From Dehalococcoidia bacterium (GTDB taxonomy: Bacteria; Chloroflexota; Dehalococcoidia; Lucifugimonadales; Lucifugimonadaceae), in the NCBI GenBank assembly GCA_029940375.1, contig JAPYUX010000001.1, positions 252,038 to 316,037 of the forward strand: a stretch of 64,000 bases of DNA, given 5' to 3'. Below the pieces are notes generated by a model that saw only the letters and a list, made by a program, of their open reading frames with translations, did no database searches and was not told where the DNA came from. This document shows positions 44,773 to 54,533 of this stretch, in pieces. Position 1 is the stretch's first letter, and each line of letters starts with the position of its first letter. The translations under genes and the position numbers were made by a program.

Positions 44773-46127
44773 TACTTTTTAAAAAACTTATTAATTTTTT
44801 CTATAAAATATTCATCATTGCTTTCGATTATTGTCCTTAAATCAAAAATCAATATATCTTTTTCAATTCTTCCTATAATAGGTATTTCTTGTTCTAATAA
44901 AAAACTTTCAATTTCTCGCATAATTTTTTTATTATTTAACACAATGCCTGCACTGTCAATAAATGTGTCTGGGAAAGTTCCTCCTCCAACAGTAGATTTT
45001 ATATTTTCACTTGAAGTAAAAAAATTCCCATTTATCTTTTTCTCTATAAACTTTGCTCTTTCTAATAACTCTTTTTGTGTTTTACGCAACATGGACCAGA
45101 AAGGAATTTCCTCTTCATATTCTCCAGAAATATAATATAGAAGAGTCTGGTGTAGAATGTTAAGATTAAGTTTATCTATCCTTGCTGCTCGGCTTAATGG
45201 GAAATTGTTTATTTTTTCAATATATTTTTTTTCTCCAACAATAATACCAGCTTGAGGACCTCCTAGTAATTTATCACCTGAAAATAATGTAATTGTAGCT
45301 CCTTCTTTGATACTATCACTTACTGTTTTTTCTTCTGGTAATCCGAATTTAGAAGTATTTATTAGTGCACCAGATCCTAAATCATGAATTATGGGGATAT
45401 CAGCTTTTTTTCCAATTTTTGATAATTCTCGTATACTAACTTCTTCTGTAAATCCTTTTATTTTGAAATTTGATTTATGGACCTTTAAAATAGCCGCTGT
45501 ATTTGAAGTTATATTTTTTTCATAGTCTGAAATGTAAGTTTTATTTGTTGTTCCTACATCTTTTATTGACAAACCTGATAATTCAATTATTTCTGGAATT
45601 CTAAAACCTCCCCCTATCTCTACAGATTCTGATCTGGAAATCAGTATTTCCTTATTTTTACCCAAAGGTGCTAAACAACACAGTAATGCCATTGCATTAT
45701 TATTTACTACAGTCCCGGATTCAGCTCCAGTTAAAATTGTCAAAAGATTTGACGTTCTTTCTGTTCTTTTGTTGCGTTTTTTATTCGATATATTCAATTC
45801 AAGATCTGAGTAATCTGTAACAAGGGTTTCAATATTTTTTATTGCTTTTTTTGATATTGGTGATCTGCCTAAATTAGTATGTAAAAGTACTCCTGTGCCG
45901 TTGATTACTTTGGTGAATTTTAATTTTTTCAATGATTCAACATTTTGGATAATGCTATAAATAATTTGTTTTTCAGAAATCTCCTCGTTTTTTTTATTGG
46001 CATTTTTTCTTAAATCTGCCAATTCTTTATTTATAATATCTTTAAGAATTATTTTATTGATTTTTAGGTTAGCTATTTTTTTATTTATTAAAATTTTGTT
46101 AACACTAGGTATGTTTCTAAGGTTCAT
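44772..46127 (-). CDS. selA: L-seryl-tRNA(Sec) selenium transferase
   Basis: A 451-residue PLP enzyme converting seryl-tRNA(Sec) to selenocysteinyl-tRNA(Sec). It is a genuine SelA by motif: VINGTGVLLHTNLGRSPIS near residues 79-97, then VNNNAMALLCCL, SRSESVEIGGGFRIPEI, VGTTNKT, VHKSNFKIKGFTEEV, and the PLP Lys K286 in LFSGDKLLGGPQAGII. Full length (E. coli 463). The N-terminal domain is very lysine-rich. selB, selC, selD and an obvious selenoprotein are not in this window. It overlaps rarA by one base and is divergent from the MoxR operon. Confidence 0.93.
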   Translation of the reverse strand: MNLRNIPSVNKILINKKIANLKINKIILKDIINKELADLRKNANKKNEEISEKQIIYSIIQNVESLKKLKFTKVINGTGVLLHTNLGRSPISKKAIKNIETLVTDYSDLELNISNKKRNKRTERTSNLLTILTGAESGTVVNNNAMALLCCLAPLGKNKEILISRSESVEIGGGFRIPEIIELSGLSIKDVGTTNKTYISDYEKNITSNTAAILKVHKSNFKIKGFTEEVSIRELSKIGKKADIPIIHDLGSGALINTSKFGLPEEKTVSDSIKEGATITLFSGDKLLGGPQAGIIVGEKKYIEKINNFPLSRAARIDKLNLNILHQTLLYYISGEYEEEIPFWSMLRKTQKELLERAKFIEKKINGNFFTSSENIKSTVGGGTFPDTFIDSAGIVLNNKKIMREIESFLLEQEIPIIGRIEKDILIFDLRTIIESNDEYFIEKINKFFKK

Positions 46128-46266
46128 CGCATTATTTATTCACATATTCTTCTTTTTTTATTCTATATCAATTGAATCAAAAGAAATAAAATTATATATT
46201 TGATTTGATTATGAAATAAATAATCCTATCTATTTCTAAACTTTAATATTAATTGGAGAATAATTA

Positions 46267-47115
46267 ATGGTCAAACAAACTTACAAAGAAGTTAATGCTG
46301 AAGAATACATAGTGGAGAAAGAACCTTTTTTTATACCCATTGCAGATGAAATCACAGTTTTTGAATCAGCATATAACCAGCGAATTCCTATACTTCTTAA
46401 GGGACCTACAGGGACCGGGAAAACTAGATTTGTTGAATATATGTCATGGAAAATAAATAATAATAAAGCTTCTACAAAAGATGTTCCTTTGATAACCGTA
46501 GCATGTCACGAGGACTTAACTGCCAGTGATTTGGTTGGGAGATATTTGTTAGATGCGACTGGTACCAGGTGGATCGATGGACCTCTTACTCGAGCGGTTA
46601 AATCTGGAGGAATATGCTATCTTGACGAAATTGTTGAAGCAAGAAAAGATACAACTGTTATCATTCATCCACTAACTGATCATAGAAGAACTTTAACTAT
46701 AGATAAATTAGGACAAGTTATTGAAGCAGATGAAGGTTTTTTATTAGTTGTTTCTTATAATCCTGGATATCAAAATGCAGTCAAGGATTTGAAACATTCC
46801 ACCCGACAAAGATTTGTTGCTATTGAGTTTGATTTCCCTGATGTAGAAAGAGAAAGTAAAATTATATCTCATGAAGCTGGTGTCAAAGAAGACATTTCTC
46901 ATCAACTGGCAATTTTGGGACAAAAAATCAGAAATCTTAAGGAGCATGGCCTAGAAGAGGGTGCTAGTACCAGATTATTGATTTATGCGGCACGATTAAT
47001 CAAAGAAGGTATTAGTCCTAAAAGAGCTTGTCAAGTTTCTTTAACTTGGGGAATTACTGATGAACTACAAATACAGGAAACTGTTGATCAGATAGTATCG
47101 TCTATTTTTGAATAA
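46267..47115 (+). CDS. MoxR-type AAA+ ATPase, CbbQ/NorQ subgroup
   Basis: A 282-residue AAA+ protein. Walker A is GPTGTGKT at 46-53; Walker B CYLDEI near 117-122; pore and sensor segments ACHEDLTASDLVGRYLL and VVSYNPGYQNAVKDLKHSTRQRFVAIEFDFP match CbbQ/NirQ/NorQ rather than classic MoxR. Such ATPases pair with large VWA proteins to remodel or load metal into a client enzyme (Rubisco for CbbQ, NO reductase for NorQ). The VWA partner lies two genes downstream. Neither Rubisco nor NO reductase is visible, so the client is unknown. GGAG precedes the ATG. Confidence 0.9.
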   Translation: MVKQTYKEVNAEEYIVEKEPFFIPIADEITVFESAYNQRIPILLKGPTGTGKTRFVEYMSWKINNNKASTKDVPLITVACHEDLTASDLVGRYLLDATGTRWIDGPLTRAVKSGGICYLDEIVEARKDTTVIIHPLTDHRRTLTIDKLGQVIEADEGFLLVVSYNPGYQNAVKDLKHSTRQRFVAIEFDFPDVERESKIISHEAGVKEDISHQLAILGQKIRNLKEHGLEEGASTRLLIYAARLIKEGISPKRACQVSLTWGITDELQIQETVDQIVSSIFE

Positions 47116-47686
47116 ATTGAACAATTCAGATAAATACAATCAATTAAAAAAAGAAGTTACGAGTAGAAAATCTCAACTGCAAATTGAAAATAATGAAGAA
47201 GTAAGATTGGCTGCAGTGAGTATTCTTATAGAGAATGACAACGATAATTATCCCATATATATGATTAAAAGAGCAGATGAAGGTGTACACGCTCTAGAAT
47301 GGGCTTTCCCTGGTGGTAAATATGAAGAAGAAGATTCGGATTTACTTGATACTGCAATAAGAGAAACTCATGAGGAAATAGGAATATCAAAGGACTTTAT
47401 TTCCTTTTGGGGCCCTTTAGATCCAGTTTATACTTTGGGTACAGGATGGAAAATTTTTCCCTTTATAGGGGTTGTAAAATCAGATATAAAAACTGTAAAG
47501 AATGAAGAAGAAATTCAAGAAATAACTAAAATCCCTTTATTTAAGTTGTTAGAATCTAAAAATAATAGATATGTTTCTTTTACAACAACTAATGGTAGGA
47601 TAGATTCTAAATCATACGTTTATGAAAATAAATTAATTTGGGGAGCATCCGCAAGAATTATATCTCAAATCAATAGTTTTATTTAA
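47108..47686 (+). CDS. NUDIX hydrolase, CoA pyrophosphatase-like
   Basis: A 192-residue NUDIX protein. The box reads FPGGKYEEEDSDLLDTAIRE followed by THEEIGI (near residues 73-99), with the extra spacing and Asp typical of the NudL/CoA-pyrophosphatase branch. The substrate could be CoA esters or another nucleoside diphosphate compound. The start is a TTG overlapping the MoxR stop by 8 bases; a second TTG three codons on, just after that stop, is equally possible. Only 3 bases separate it from the VWA gene, so it sits inside the MoxR-VWA operon, an unusual place for a NUDIX gene. Confidence 0.85.
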   Translation: MNKLNNSDKYNQLKKEVTSRKSQLQIENNEEVRLAAVSILIENDNDNYPIYMIKRADEGVHALEWAFPGGKYEEEDSDLLDTAIRETHEEIGISKDFISFWGPLDPVYTLGTGWKIFPFIGVVKSDIKTVKNEEEIQEITKIPLFKLLESKNNRYVSFTTTNGRIDSKSYVYENKLIWGASARIISQINSFI

Positions 47687-47689
47687 CAA

Positions 47690-50600
47690 ATGCCTAATTT
47701 TGATCATACAAAAATTAAAAGATTATTAAAAGCTTATCCAAAAGAAGTTTCAGAAACCTATATCTATTCTCGTAGAATATTAAAAAATAAACTACCCGAA
47801 GAAATTCTAATTAATTGGGAAAATGTTGGATTGAGTTTAGCGCAAGAAAATACTCATTCCTGGGAGTGTGCTTTAGCATTTTTTAAAGTGTCAGTTGAGG
47901 TACAACAACATCTACCTTCTGGACAATTTATAGGTTGGTGCGACTCTGGGCTCAAATTGACTAGAAAAAGTACCAAAATCTCCATTTCTTTTTTTGATTC
48001 AAGCCCAAAAACCATGACAAGATTAAGACCAAGATATATAGAAGATTGGGTTTCAAGAGTAGAAAACCTTTATAAAGGTACTTGGAAATCTACAATACTA
48101 ACATGCAATGTTTTTGAATCATCACCAACTATTTTGGAAACTATTTCATTTGATCAATACTGTAAACTAATAGAATTTATCGAATCTTTATCCAATAGGT
48201 CTTATGACATAGCAAGTGAAATATTAGAAACTTCAACCAAAATATTTTCAATAAACTTTCAAGAAATAGATGATTTGCTTCAACTATCAATATCCATTAC
48301 TGAAAAAGAATGGAGAGACGTCAAACCAACATACGAAATTATCTTAAATCAAATAGTAAAGCTACCAAATGCAAATATAAAACTTATATTTGAAATGTCT
48401 AAACGGCTATTTGGATTGTCTGGAATAAACATTTCAAATTTCTTTTCTATGATCATGAAAACTTTGACATTGGTGAATAAAGACGACAGAGATGAAATGT
48501 TACACATTACTCAACATGTGGTAAATAATGCTCCTTATGTAACAATGGATTTCTTGAAGAGTGTCCCAACCTTACTTGAAACATTGGATTTAAATCAATT
48601 AGATCAATGGAAAAATAATGGGATAAGACTAGCTTTAGACCAAGATACAAACCCAATTCCACCAACTCAATTTTTCAAATTAGAATCAAAAATGTCCAAA
48701 GATCTTATTGATCAGATCTCTTCAAGTGTTGAATTGACCAGAATTAAGGAATTGATGAAATTGTATTGTACAGGATTGTCTGGGGAAGATGTTTCGGTCG
48801 CGAATTCTTCAAACCTTTCCGAGAAAAATATAGGCTGGACGCAATCGGACCTCCCAACATCGGATGGTAAAACTATCTATCTACCAAATGTAATCTCCAA
48901 ATACCCAATGAAAGATGAAAACTTTGATTATTTCAAAGTAATTGCTACTCATCAACAGGCTTTATTGGAATTTGGGACATTTAAATATGATCCCAAAATT
49001 AAACCACGAAATAAAAAATCATTAAAAATACATGAAATATTAAAAAAAGCATTGGATGAATTGGATGAATCAAATGAATCAAAAGAAGAACACGCAACTA
49101 GGTTTGCAAAAGTTTTGAGGGCGATACCTCCTTTCAACTCAGACCCTCAATTAGCTTCTGATTTATTTGGAATCGTTGAAAATTATAGAGTTGATCAAAG
49201 AGTCTTACTTACATACCAAGGATTGAAAAAGCATTATAAATATGTTCAACAAGAACAAGTAGATGAACGTAAAGATTCATCAGAATTAAATGAACGAGAA
49301 GCAATAATTGAAGAGATAATTAAATTTACTCTAGGTAAAAGAAAAAACTTCAAAATACGACGTGGTTTTACCAAGGAATTTAAGGCTATTATCGGGTACT
49401 TCTTGACTTTGAAAAGAATAGATGGGAATGTTGAAGATTCTATGGCAGTTGCTGTTAGAATTTTTGATAGAATTGCTCGCTTACAAAATAATGAATCAGT
49501 TCCAGATGAAGAAATAGAAAATATAGATATAGATGAATCTGAAGATGATAATTCTTCTGATGAATATGAGGATGAACAAAAAATCAATGAAATGATGAAT
49601 TTTTTTGGAACTCCCGAAGCTTCAGAAAATGGAGAATATGATGGTGATGAAATTTCACCTTCTGATGAATTAGAAGAAGAATACAATTCTCCAGAACCTG
49701 TTGAATATCAAGGAGATTTCAAGCCTGAATTAGGTCAATTGTTAACGGAAATGTTGACTGTTGAGGGAGATGATATGCTGGGAGAAGGTGAAGAAATGCA
49801 GGGGCTAACGCAAGAGCAAATTGAAGAATTAGTTAAAAATTCACCAGACTTAGAAACTAAAGAAGCTGATGAAAATTCTGAATTAGACTCAGATGCCAAT
49901 CAAGAATTATTAGAAAACTTGATGAAAGAAATAAAAAATAGAGATTTGGATAATTCTTCATTTTCCGGTGGAGAACCGCTTCATTTTGATGAAGATGGAG
50001 GACCTTTGGAGGCAACAGCTCCGGACACATTTACCTATGATGAATGGGACTTTAGAGATGCGGAATATAAACCTAATTGGTGTCTTTTGCATGAAAAAAA
50101 ATTAGCTGATGGAGAAACAAACTTTTATAAAGAAACCTTAACGAACAATTCTTCACTCGTATATCAGATTAAAAAACAATTTGAATTAGTTTTTCCTGAA
50201 ATGTACCGTAAACAAAAGCGCCTTGAAGATGGTGAGGAGGCTGATCTCGATGCTGGAATCGAAGCACTTATAGATTTAAGATCTAATGTAACACCAGACG
50301 AAAAAATATATTGGAGAAGAAATAAAACTGAACGTTCCGTTGCTGTAGCCTTGCTTATTGATATGAGCGCTTCAACAGCTGAAGCTATAGATGATGGCAC
50401 TACTAAGTCTTCGAATGATGATTGGGGAGCTCCTGATGATCCTGTAGAGTATATGGTGTGGTTAAGATCCAGAAGAACTGAAGGATTGAGAAGATCATAT
50501 AAAAGAATAGTGGATGTTGAAAAAGAAGGAATTGTCCTAATGGTTAATTCTTTAGAAACACTTGGTGATGATTATGGAGTTTATGGATTTTCTGGTTACG

Positions 50601-51028
50601 GTAGAGAAAACGTTGAATTTTACACAATAAAAGATTTAGATGAAAAATTTTCAGATACTGTTTCAGGAAGAATTGATAGAATTGCACCTTTGCATGCAAC
50701 AAGAATGGGTCCTGCTATAAGACACACAATCTCTAAATTGGAAAATCATGAAGCAAAATCAAGATTTATGTTTTTGATAACTGATGGAAGACCACAAGAT
50801 CGGGGATATTCACGTGAAGGAGTGGAAAAAGAATATGCTGTTTATGATACTCGTCAAGCATTATTGGAAGCTAAACAAAAAGGTATAGTTCCTTTTTGCT
50901 TAACTGTCGATAAAGCTGGACATGATTATCTTAAGACTATGATGGATGATTTCTCATATGAAGTTCTTTCTGACATATCTATGCTACCTGCAAGATTGCC
51001 AGAGTTATACAAAAATCTTACTTCATAA
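47690..51028 (+). CDS. Very large NorD/CbbO-like VWA-domain protein
   Basis: A 1112-residue soluble protein. About 440 residues of helical, repeat-like sequence come first, then a NorD-like region (ATRFAKVLRAIPP, FGIVENYRVDQRVL near 470-505). A strongly acidic linker runs from roughly 605 to 745. The C-terminal VWA domain has MIDAS DMSAS at 891-895 (LLIDMSAS), a Thr in HATRMGPAIRHTI and ITDGRPQDRGYSREG. It is the likely partner of the MoxR/NorQ ATPase two genes upstream. It is longer than usual NorD (about 600-700), mainly through the N-terminal helical part. Nearest relatives by pattern are Chloroflexota-type 'NorD' proteins. Confidence 0.85.
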   Translation: MPNFDHTKIKRLLKAYPKEVSETYIYSRRILKNKLPEEILINWENVGLSLAQENTHSWECALAFFKVSVEVQQHLPSGQFIGWCDSGLKLTRKSTKISISFFDSSPKTMTRLRPRYIEDWVSRVENLYKGTWKSTILTCNVFESSPTILETISFDQYCKLIEFIESLSNRSYDIASEILETSTKIFSINFQEIDDLLQLSISITEKEWRDVKPTYEIILNQIVKLPNANIKLIFEMSKRLFGLSGINISNFFSMIMKTLTLVNKDDRDEMLHITQHVVNNAPYVTMDFLKSVPTLLETLDLNQLDQWKNNGIRLALDQDTNPIPPTQFFKLESKMSKDLIDQISSSVELTRIKELMKLYCTGLSGEDVSVANSSNLSEKNIGWTQSDLPTSDGKTIYLPNVISKYPMKDENFDYFKVIATHQQALLEFGTFKYDPKIKPRNKKSLKIHEILKKALDELDESNESKEEHATRFAKVLRAIPPFNSDPQLASDLFGIVENYRVDQRVLLTYQGLKKHYKYVQQEQVDERKDSSELNEREAIIEEIIKFTLGKRKNFKIRRGFTKEFKAIIGYFLTLKRIDGNVEDSMAVAVRIFDRIARLQNNESVPDEEIENIDIDESEDDNSSDEYEDEQKINEMMNFFGTPEASENGEYDGDEISPSDELEEEYNSPEPVEYQGDFKPELGQLLTEMLTVEGDDMLGEGEEMQGLTQEQIEELVKNSPDLETKEADENSELDSDANQELLENLMKEIKNRDLDNSSFSGGEPLHFDEDGGPLEATAPDTFTYDEWDFRDAEYKPNWCLLHEKKLADGETNFYKETLTNNSSLVYQIKKQFELVFPEMYRKQKRLEDGEEADLDAGIEALIDLRSNVTPDEKIYWRRNKTERSVAVALLIDMSASTAEAIDDGTTKSSNDDWGAPDDPVEYMVWLRSRRTEGLRRSYKRIVDVEKEGIVLMVNSLETLGDDYGVYGFSGYGRENVEFYTIKDLDEKFSDTVSGRIDRIAPLHATRMGPAIRHTISKLENHEAKSRFMFLITDGRPQDRGYSREGVEKEYAVYDTRQALLEAKQKGIVPFCLTVDKAGHDYLKTMMDDFSYEVLSDISMLPARLPELYKNLTS

Positions 51029-51032
51029 CTTT

Positions 51033-52022
51033 TTATTGAAAAAATGAGAGAGTTTCATCCCCCCATTTTTTTTCTACGATTATTACATCTTTTGTTTCTT
51101 TAGCCACAAGATAATAACCAGTTTTATCTTGTGTAATCTTTCCTATACTCATTGATGTGTTATATATTGTTCGATTTCCTTTAGAATCAAAAGAAAGTGT
51201 TTTGATATCTATATATGGAGCATTGGGCCCAAGTCCATACCCTTCGTAATCTTCTTCAAACATTAAATTTAATTGCTCAGCTTTTAAAATTGATATTTCA
51301 GAAATATGTTGTACTTGATTGATAATCAATTCTGAATCAACTTGGTTATCTCCTTCACAAGGATTTCCTATTATTGGTAAAGCACATTTATGCCATTTGT
51401 CATCATTTTTATTTTTACCAAATGCCTTAATTATTTTGTTATTATTTATGAGTACAAATTCAATTGCTGTCAAAGGATCTAATTCAAACATCCATTTAGG
51501 ATAAGGAGGATCTTCAATTAATCTTGAGAAAACTCCGTACCAAGTATTATCTATCATTACTAGTGCTTTTTGACCCTCCATATAAGCATAATTATTTATT
51601 CCATCAGGTGTCATATCACCTATGTAAAGTGTTCTTTTATCACCATTTTTTAGATACAAAGTAATTTGTAAGCCGGGATCATCTAAACCATATTTAGATT
51701 TGTTATCTATATCATCTGATAATGTTCTATATAGTTTTGGGCCTGCTAACAAATCTATGATTCCACCCCATCTATAACTGTCTGCAGGAATTCCATCAAA
51801 ATTATCAAAAAACCAATTATGATCGTTTCCTGAATGCCAGCTTAATGTTTTAGAACCCTTGGTTATTGATATATTTGTAAGGTCCTGAGATGATACTCTA
51901 TAAAAAAAAGTACTTATTTTTTTTTCATCTTCTTTACCAATATCAGATTTGTAAATTAAAACCCCAAAAATGGATACCCAAGATAAAATGCAAATTAGTA
52001 GTAATGAAATTCTTAAATTCAT
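51033..52022 (-). CDS. DUF4340-domain protein, membrane-anchored
   Basis: A 329-residue protein with one N-terminal hydrophobic helix (about residues 5-24) and an external beta-rich part. KYGLDDPGLQITLYLKNGDKRTL is the typical DUF4340 repeat unit, followed by LYIGDMTPDG and VFSRL. There is no lipobox cysteine, so it is held by the helix. DUF4340 proteins regularly sit beside GldG-type transporter parts, as here: it is one base from the GldG-like gene and closes the four-gene operon. Its function is unknown; envelope processing or export is likely. Confidence 0.8.
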   Translation of the reverse strand: MNLRISLLLICILSWVSIFGVLIYKSDIGKEDEKKISTFFYRVSSQDLTNISITKGSKTLSWHSGNDHNWFFDNFDGIPADSYRWGGIIDLLAGPKLYRTLSDDIDNKSKYGLDDPGLQITLYLKNGDKRTLYIGDMTPDGINNYAYMEGQKALVMIDNTWYGVFSRLIEDPPYPKWMFELDPLTAIEFVLINNNKIIKAFGKNKNDDKWHKCALPIIGNPCEGDNQVDSELIINQVQHISEISILKAEQLNLMFEEDYEGYGLGPNAPYIDIKTLSFDSKGNRTIYNTSMSIGKITQDKTGYYLVAKETKDVIIVEKKWGDETLSFFQ

Positions 52023-52023
52023 T

Positions 52024-53772
52024 TTATCTTCTTCGCCACCAGCTTACCATACCTGCAATTCCTATTGAAATTGGCATTAATAACCAACCACTCCATCTTA
52101 TAAAATCTCTTTCACTTTTGGTTAAAACTAGTTCTCTAAATGCTGCAGTTTTTGGCCTAATTGTTATTAGTTCATAATCTTTTGCAAGCCAGTTTATACT
52201 GTTTACAAATAAATCTGCATTTTTAGCCGAACTAGAATATTTATTAGAAGCAAAATCAGTGTCTCCGATAACAACAATTGCAGTTTTAGCTAGTGTTCCA
52301 TCTGGTTTTTCTTTAGGATTTTTTCCTATTTCTGAGATAGCTTCAATTAACATAATTGTTGGTAATGGACCAAGAGTGTCTGATTCAGGATTAAATTTTA
52401 TGATTCCATTTTCTTGGGTTTTTTGTGCCCAACTTTCTAAAGTTGTGAAAGCAAGTGGTACATGTATCACAAAAGGTTCTCCATTTTCAGTAACAGGGAT
52501 AGTATCAGGACTATATGTTGATCCAATGTATGCGGAACCAGGGAAATACAGAACATCAAAATCTTTTGTTATTTCATGAGGTAATATTTGTCCATTGGTT
52601 TTTTTTAGTTGTAGATAACTTGGTTTGGGAGCTACGAAACTTGCCATATCAAATATTGTTCCTTCTCCCACTGCAAGCCCAAATTTATATAGAAAAGTTT
52701 TTATACCCTCTGGTGTCATTTCTGGTTCTATTAAAACTAACAATGATCCTCCCAGCCACAAATACTCTGAAATTATTGCAGAATCTTGTATAGTAAAACC
52801 TTTCTCTGCTCCAGCTATAACAACAACAGCTGGTATATTTTCCTCAGATAGAAGAATTGCCAATTCTTGAGATGTTGCAGATAAGACTTTATAATTCTGT
52901 GTCATTAAATCTGAATAGATTAAACCCATACCTTTTGAGTTTTGATCAAAATCTGTAATATCTCTCTCTCCGTGACCAGTTAAAAAAATTACCTTTTTCT
53001 GCTTTATTTGACTTACAATTAGAAGCCCAGTAATTATGTCCTGTTCACTAAAAACAGTGGTTCCTTGCCTTCCGTTTATTATTTGAGATCTTCTGGAATC
53101 AATCCCTTCGATTACCAGTGAAGGAAAATAATTTACTCCATATTTAGCTGCGGAAGTGGGGTCTAATTCAGGATCAATTCTTTTGTAAGATAGATCTACT
53201 TTTTTAGATCTTCTTTTAAATTCTAATAATAGATCTTCAATTGATCTCCATCCTGCTGCTTTTTCAGGGGTGTTAGTTGCAATAAAAACCGTAATTTTCA
53301 CGTCTTCTTTTAAGTTTGCTATTACTTTTATAGCTTGGTCTTCGAGAATAAATTGTTTTGTTGCAGTTGTATCAACCCTTAACCATTCTGGTTGATTTGG
53401 CTGTGAGACTAACCAATATAATAGTGAATTGATTACTATTATCAATCCTAATGAAGTCAGAAATATAATAGAACTATTTAGCCCATATCTTCCTCTTCTC
53501 CCAAAAAGAAAGAATAACATGCTTCTCCAAGCCAATAACCCTAACAATATCAACAGTATAAGTCCTACTAAAATAAACCAAAGACCGATTTGAGAAATAT
53601 CTCTCAAGAAAATCCATATAATAAAACCTAAAACAATTGACAGCAAACCACTAAGTAGTACACCTTGCTTTACTGACCTAATATTTTGTTTTATGCTAAA
53701 AGCCAGGCTGGAAAAATTAAATTTAGTTGATTCTATAGAAGGTCTTTTTTCTTTATTGTTCATTATCTCCAC
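52024..53772 (-). CDS. GldG-like ABC transporter auxiliary protein
   Basis: A 582-residue protein. Several hydrophobic helices lie in the first 130 residues, then a large extracytoplasmic domain (TKQFILEDQAIKVIANLKEDVKITVFI, VIFLTGHGERDI near 260), and a final helix before WWRRR. This is the GldG/DUF4350-type uncharacterised ABC auxiliary protein (COG3225). It overlaps the permease gene by 10 bases. In Bacteroidota GldG belongs to gliding machinery, but homologues are common in non-gliding bacteria beside DUF4340 proteins. The substrate is not known. Confidence 0.84.
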   Translation of the reverse strand: MEIMNNKEKRPSIESTKFNFSSLAFSIKQNIRSVKQGVLLSGLLSIVLGFIIWIFLRDISQIGLWFILVGLILLILLGLLAWRSMLFFLFGRRGRYGLNSSIIFLTSLGLIIVINSLLYWLVSQPNQPEWLRVDTTATKQFILEDQAIKVIANLKEDVKITVFIATNTPEKAAGWRSIEDLLLEFKRRSKKVDLSYKRIDPELDPTSAAKYGVNYFPSLVIEGIDSRRSQIINGRQGTTVFSEQDIITGLLIVSQIKQKKVIFLTGHGERDITDFDQNSKGMGLIYSDLMTQNYKVLSATSQELAILLSEENIPAVVVIAGAEKGFTIQDSAIISEYLWLGGSLLVLIEPEMTPEGIKTFLYKFGLAVGEGTIFDMASFVAPKPSYLQLKKTNGQILPHEITKDFDVLYFPGSAYIGSTYSPDTIPVTENGEPFVIHVPLAFTTLESWAQKTQENGIIKFNPESDTLGPLPTIMLIEAISEIGKNPKEKPDGTLAKTAIVVIGDTDFASNKYSSSAKNADLFVNSINWLAKDYELITIRPKTAAFRELVLTKSERDFIRWSGWLLMPISIGIAGMVSWWRRR

Positions 53773-54524
53773 CTTCTTGATTCTAAGATAATTACGGTAA
53801 GTAATAAAAATATTATTGTAATTGAAATATAAAAAACAACATCGGTTACTGAAAAAATACCCCGAGCAAAATCTGCGAAATGTCCACTTTCCGCAACTCC
53901 TAAGGCACCAAGATCAAAAACAGAAAATGAAGCTCCTAATTGCATAAAACTTAATATATCACTTCCAATTCCTTGAATTCTGGAAGCCACAAAATCAACA
54001 ATAGTCAGTGCAGTAAGAATCCCTGATCCAACTACCAAACCAACAATTTGATTTGGTGATAGAGCTGATGCAAATAACCCAATTGCTAGCGTTGAAGAAG
54101 CATACAATAATAGGCCCAATAGGCCATTAAATAAAGGACCAGTATCAGGGTCACCGAAAATGTATAAAATAATTACGAAATACATTGATAAAATAACCAT
54201 TATAATTACAATGAAGAAGGCTGCCAAAAATTTCCCAATTACGACTTCAGCTTCTTTTATAGGAGAGGTTAAAAGTAATTCAAGCGTCCCTAATTTTTGT
54301 TCCTCAGCTATTAATCTCATTGTTATTGCTGGTGACATGAAGATCATAAAAAAAGTCGCTCCTGCCAAATATCCTCTTATACTTGCTTCAGAAAACGCAT
54401 CTGAAACTGATGCAACAAAGAAAAAACCTGTTATAGCCAAATATGCTGCTGCTACAATATACGCCATAGGAGAGGAAAAATAGGTTTTTAATTCTTTACT
54501 TAAAATTATGATTATATTTTTCAT
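53763..54524 (-). CDS. ABC-2 permease, GldF-like
   Basis: A 253-residue permease with six hydrophobic helices. It begins MKNIIIILSKELKTYFSSPMAYIV, the signature of GldF/NosY-type ABC-2 permeases, and retains the SPAITMRLIAEEQKLGTLELLLTSPI region (positions near 65-90). It forms the membrane channel with the GldA-like ATPase 9 bases upstream. The GldG-like gene overlaps its 3' end. Confidence 0.9.
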   Translation of the reverse strand: MKNIIIILSKELKTYFSSPMAYIVAAAYLAITGFFFVASVSDAFSEASIRGYLAGATFFMIFMSPAITMRLIAEEQKLGTLELLLTSPIKEAEVVIGKFLAAFFIVIIMVILSMYFVIILYIFGDPDTGPLFNGLLGLLLYASSTLAIGLFASALSPNQIVGLVVGSGILTALTIVDFVASRIQGIGSDILSFMQLGASFSVFDLGALGVAESGHFADFARGIFSVTDVVFYISITIIFLLLTVIILESRRWR

Positions 54525-54533
54525 TTGCTTATT

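Noticed and set aside
49246..49686. Open frame of 146 codons on the minus strand, rich in Ser
   Set aside because: Antisense to the acidic linker of the VWA protein; GAA/GAT codons read backwards give Ser/Phe-rich nonsense.
46267..51028. CbbQ/CbbO Rubisco activase pair
   Set aside because: No Rubisco or other carbon-fixation gene is nearby, and the VWA protein is closer to NorD by pattern; the specific assignment would be unsupported.
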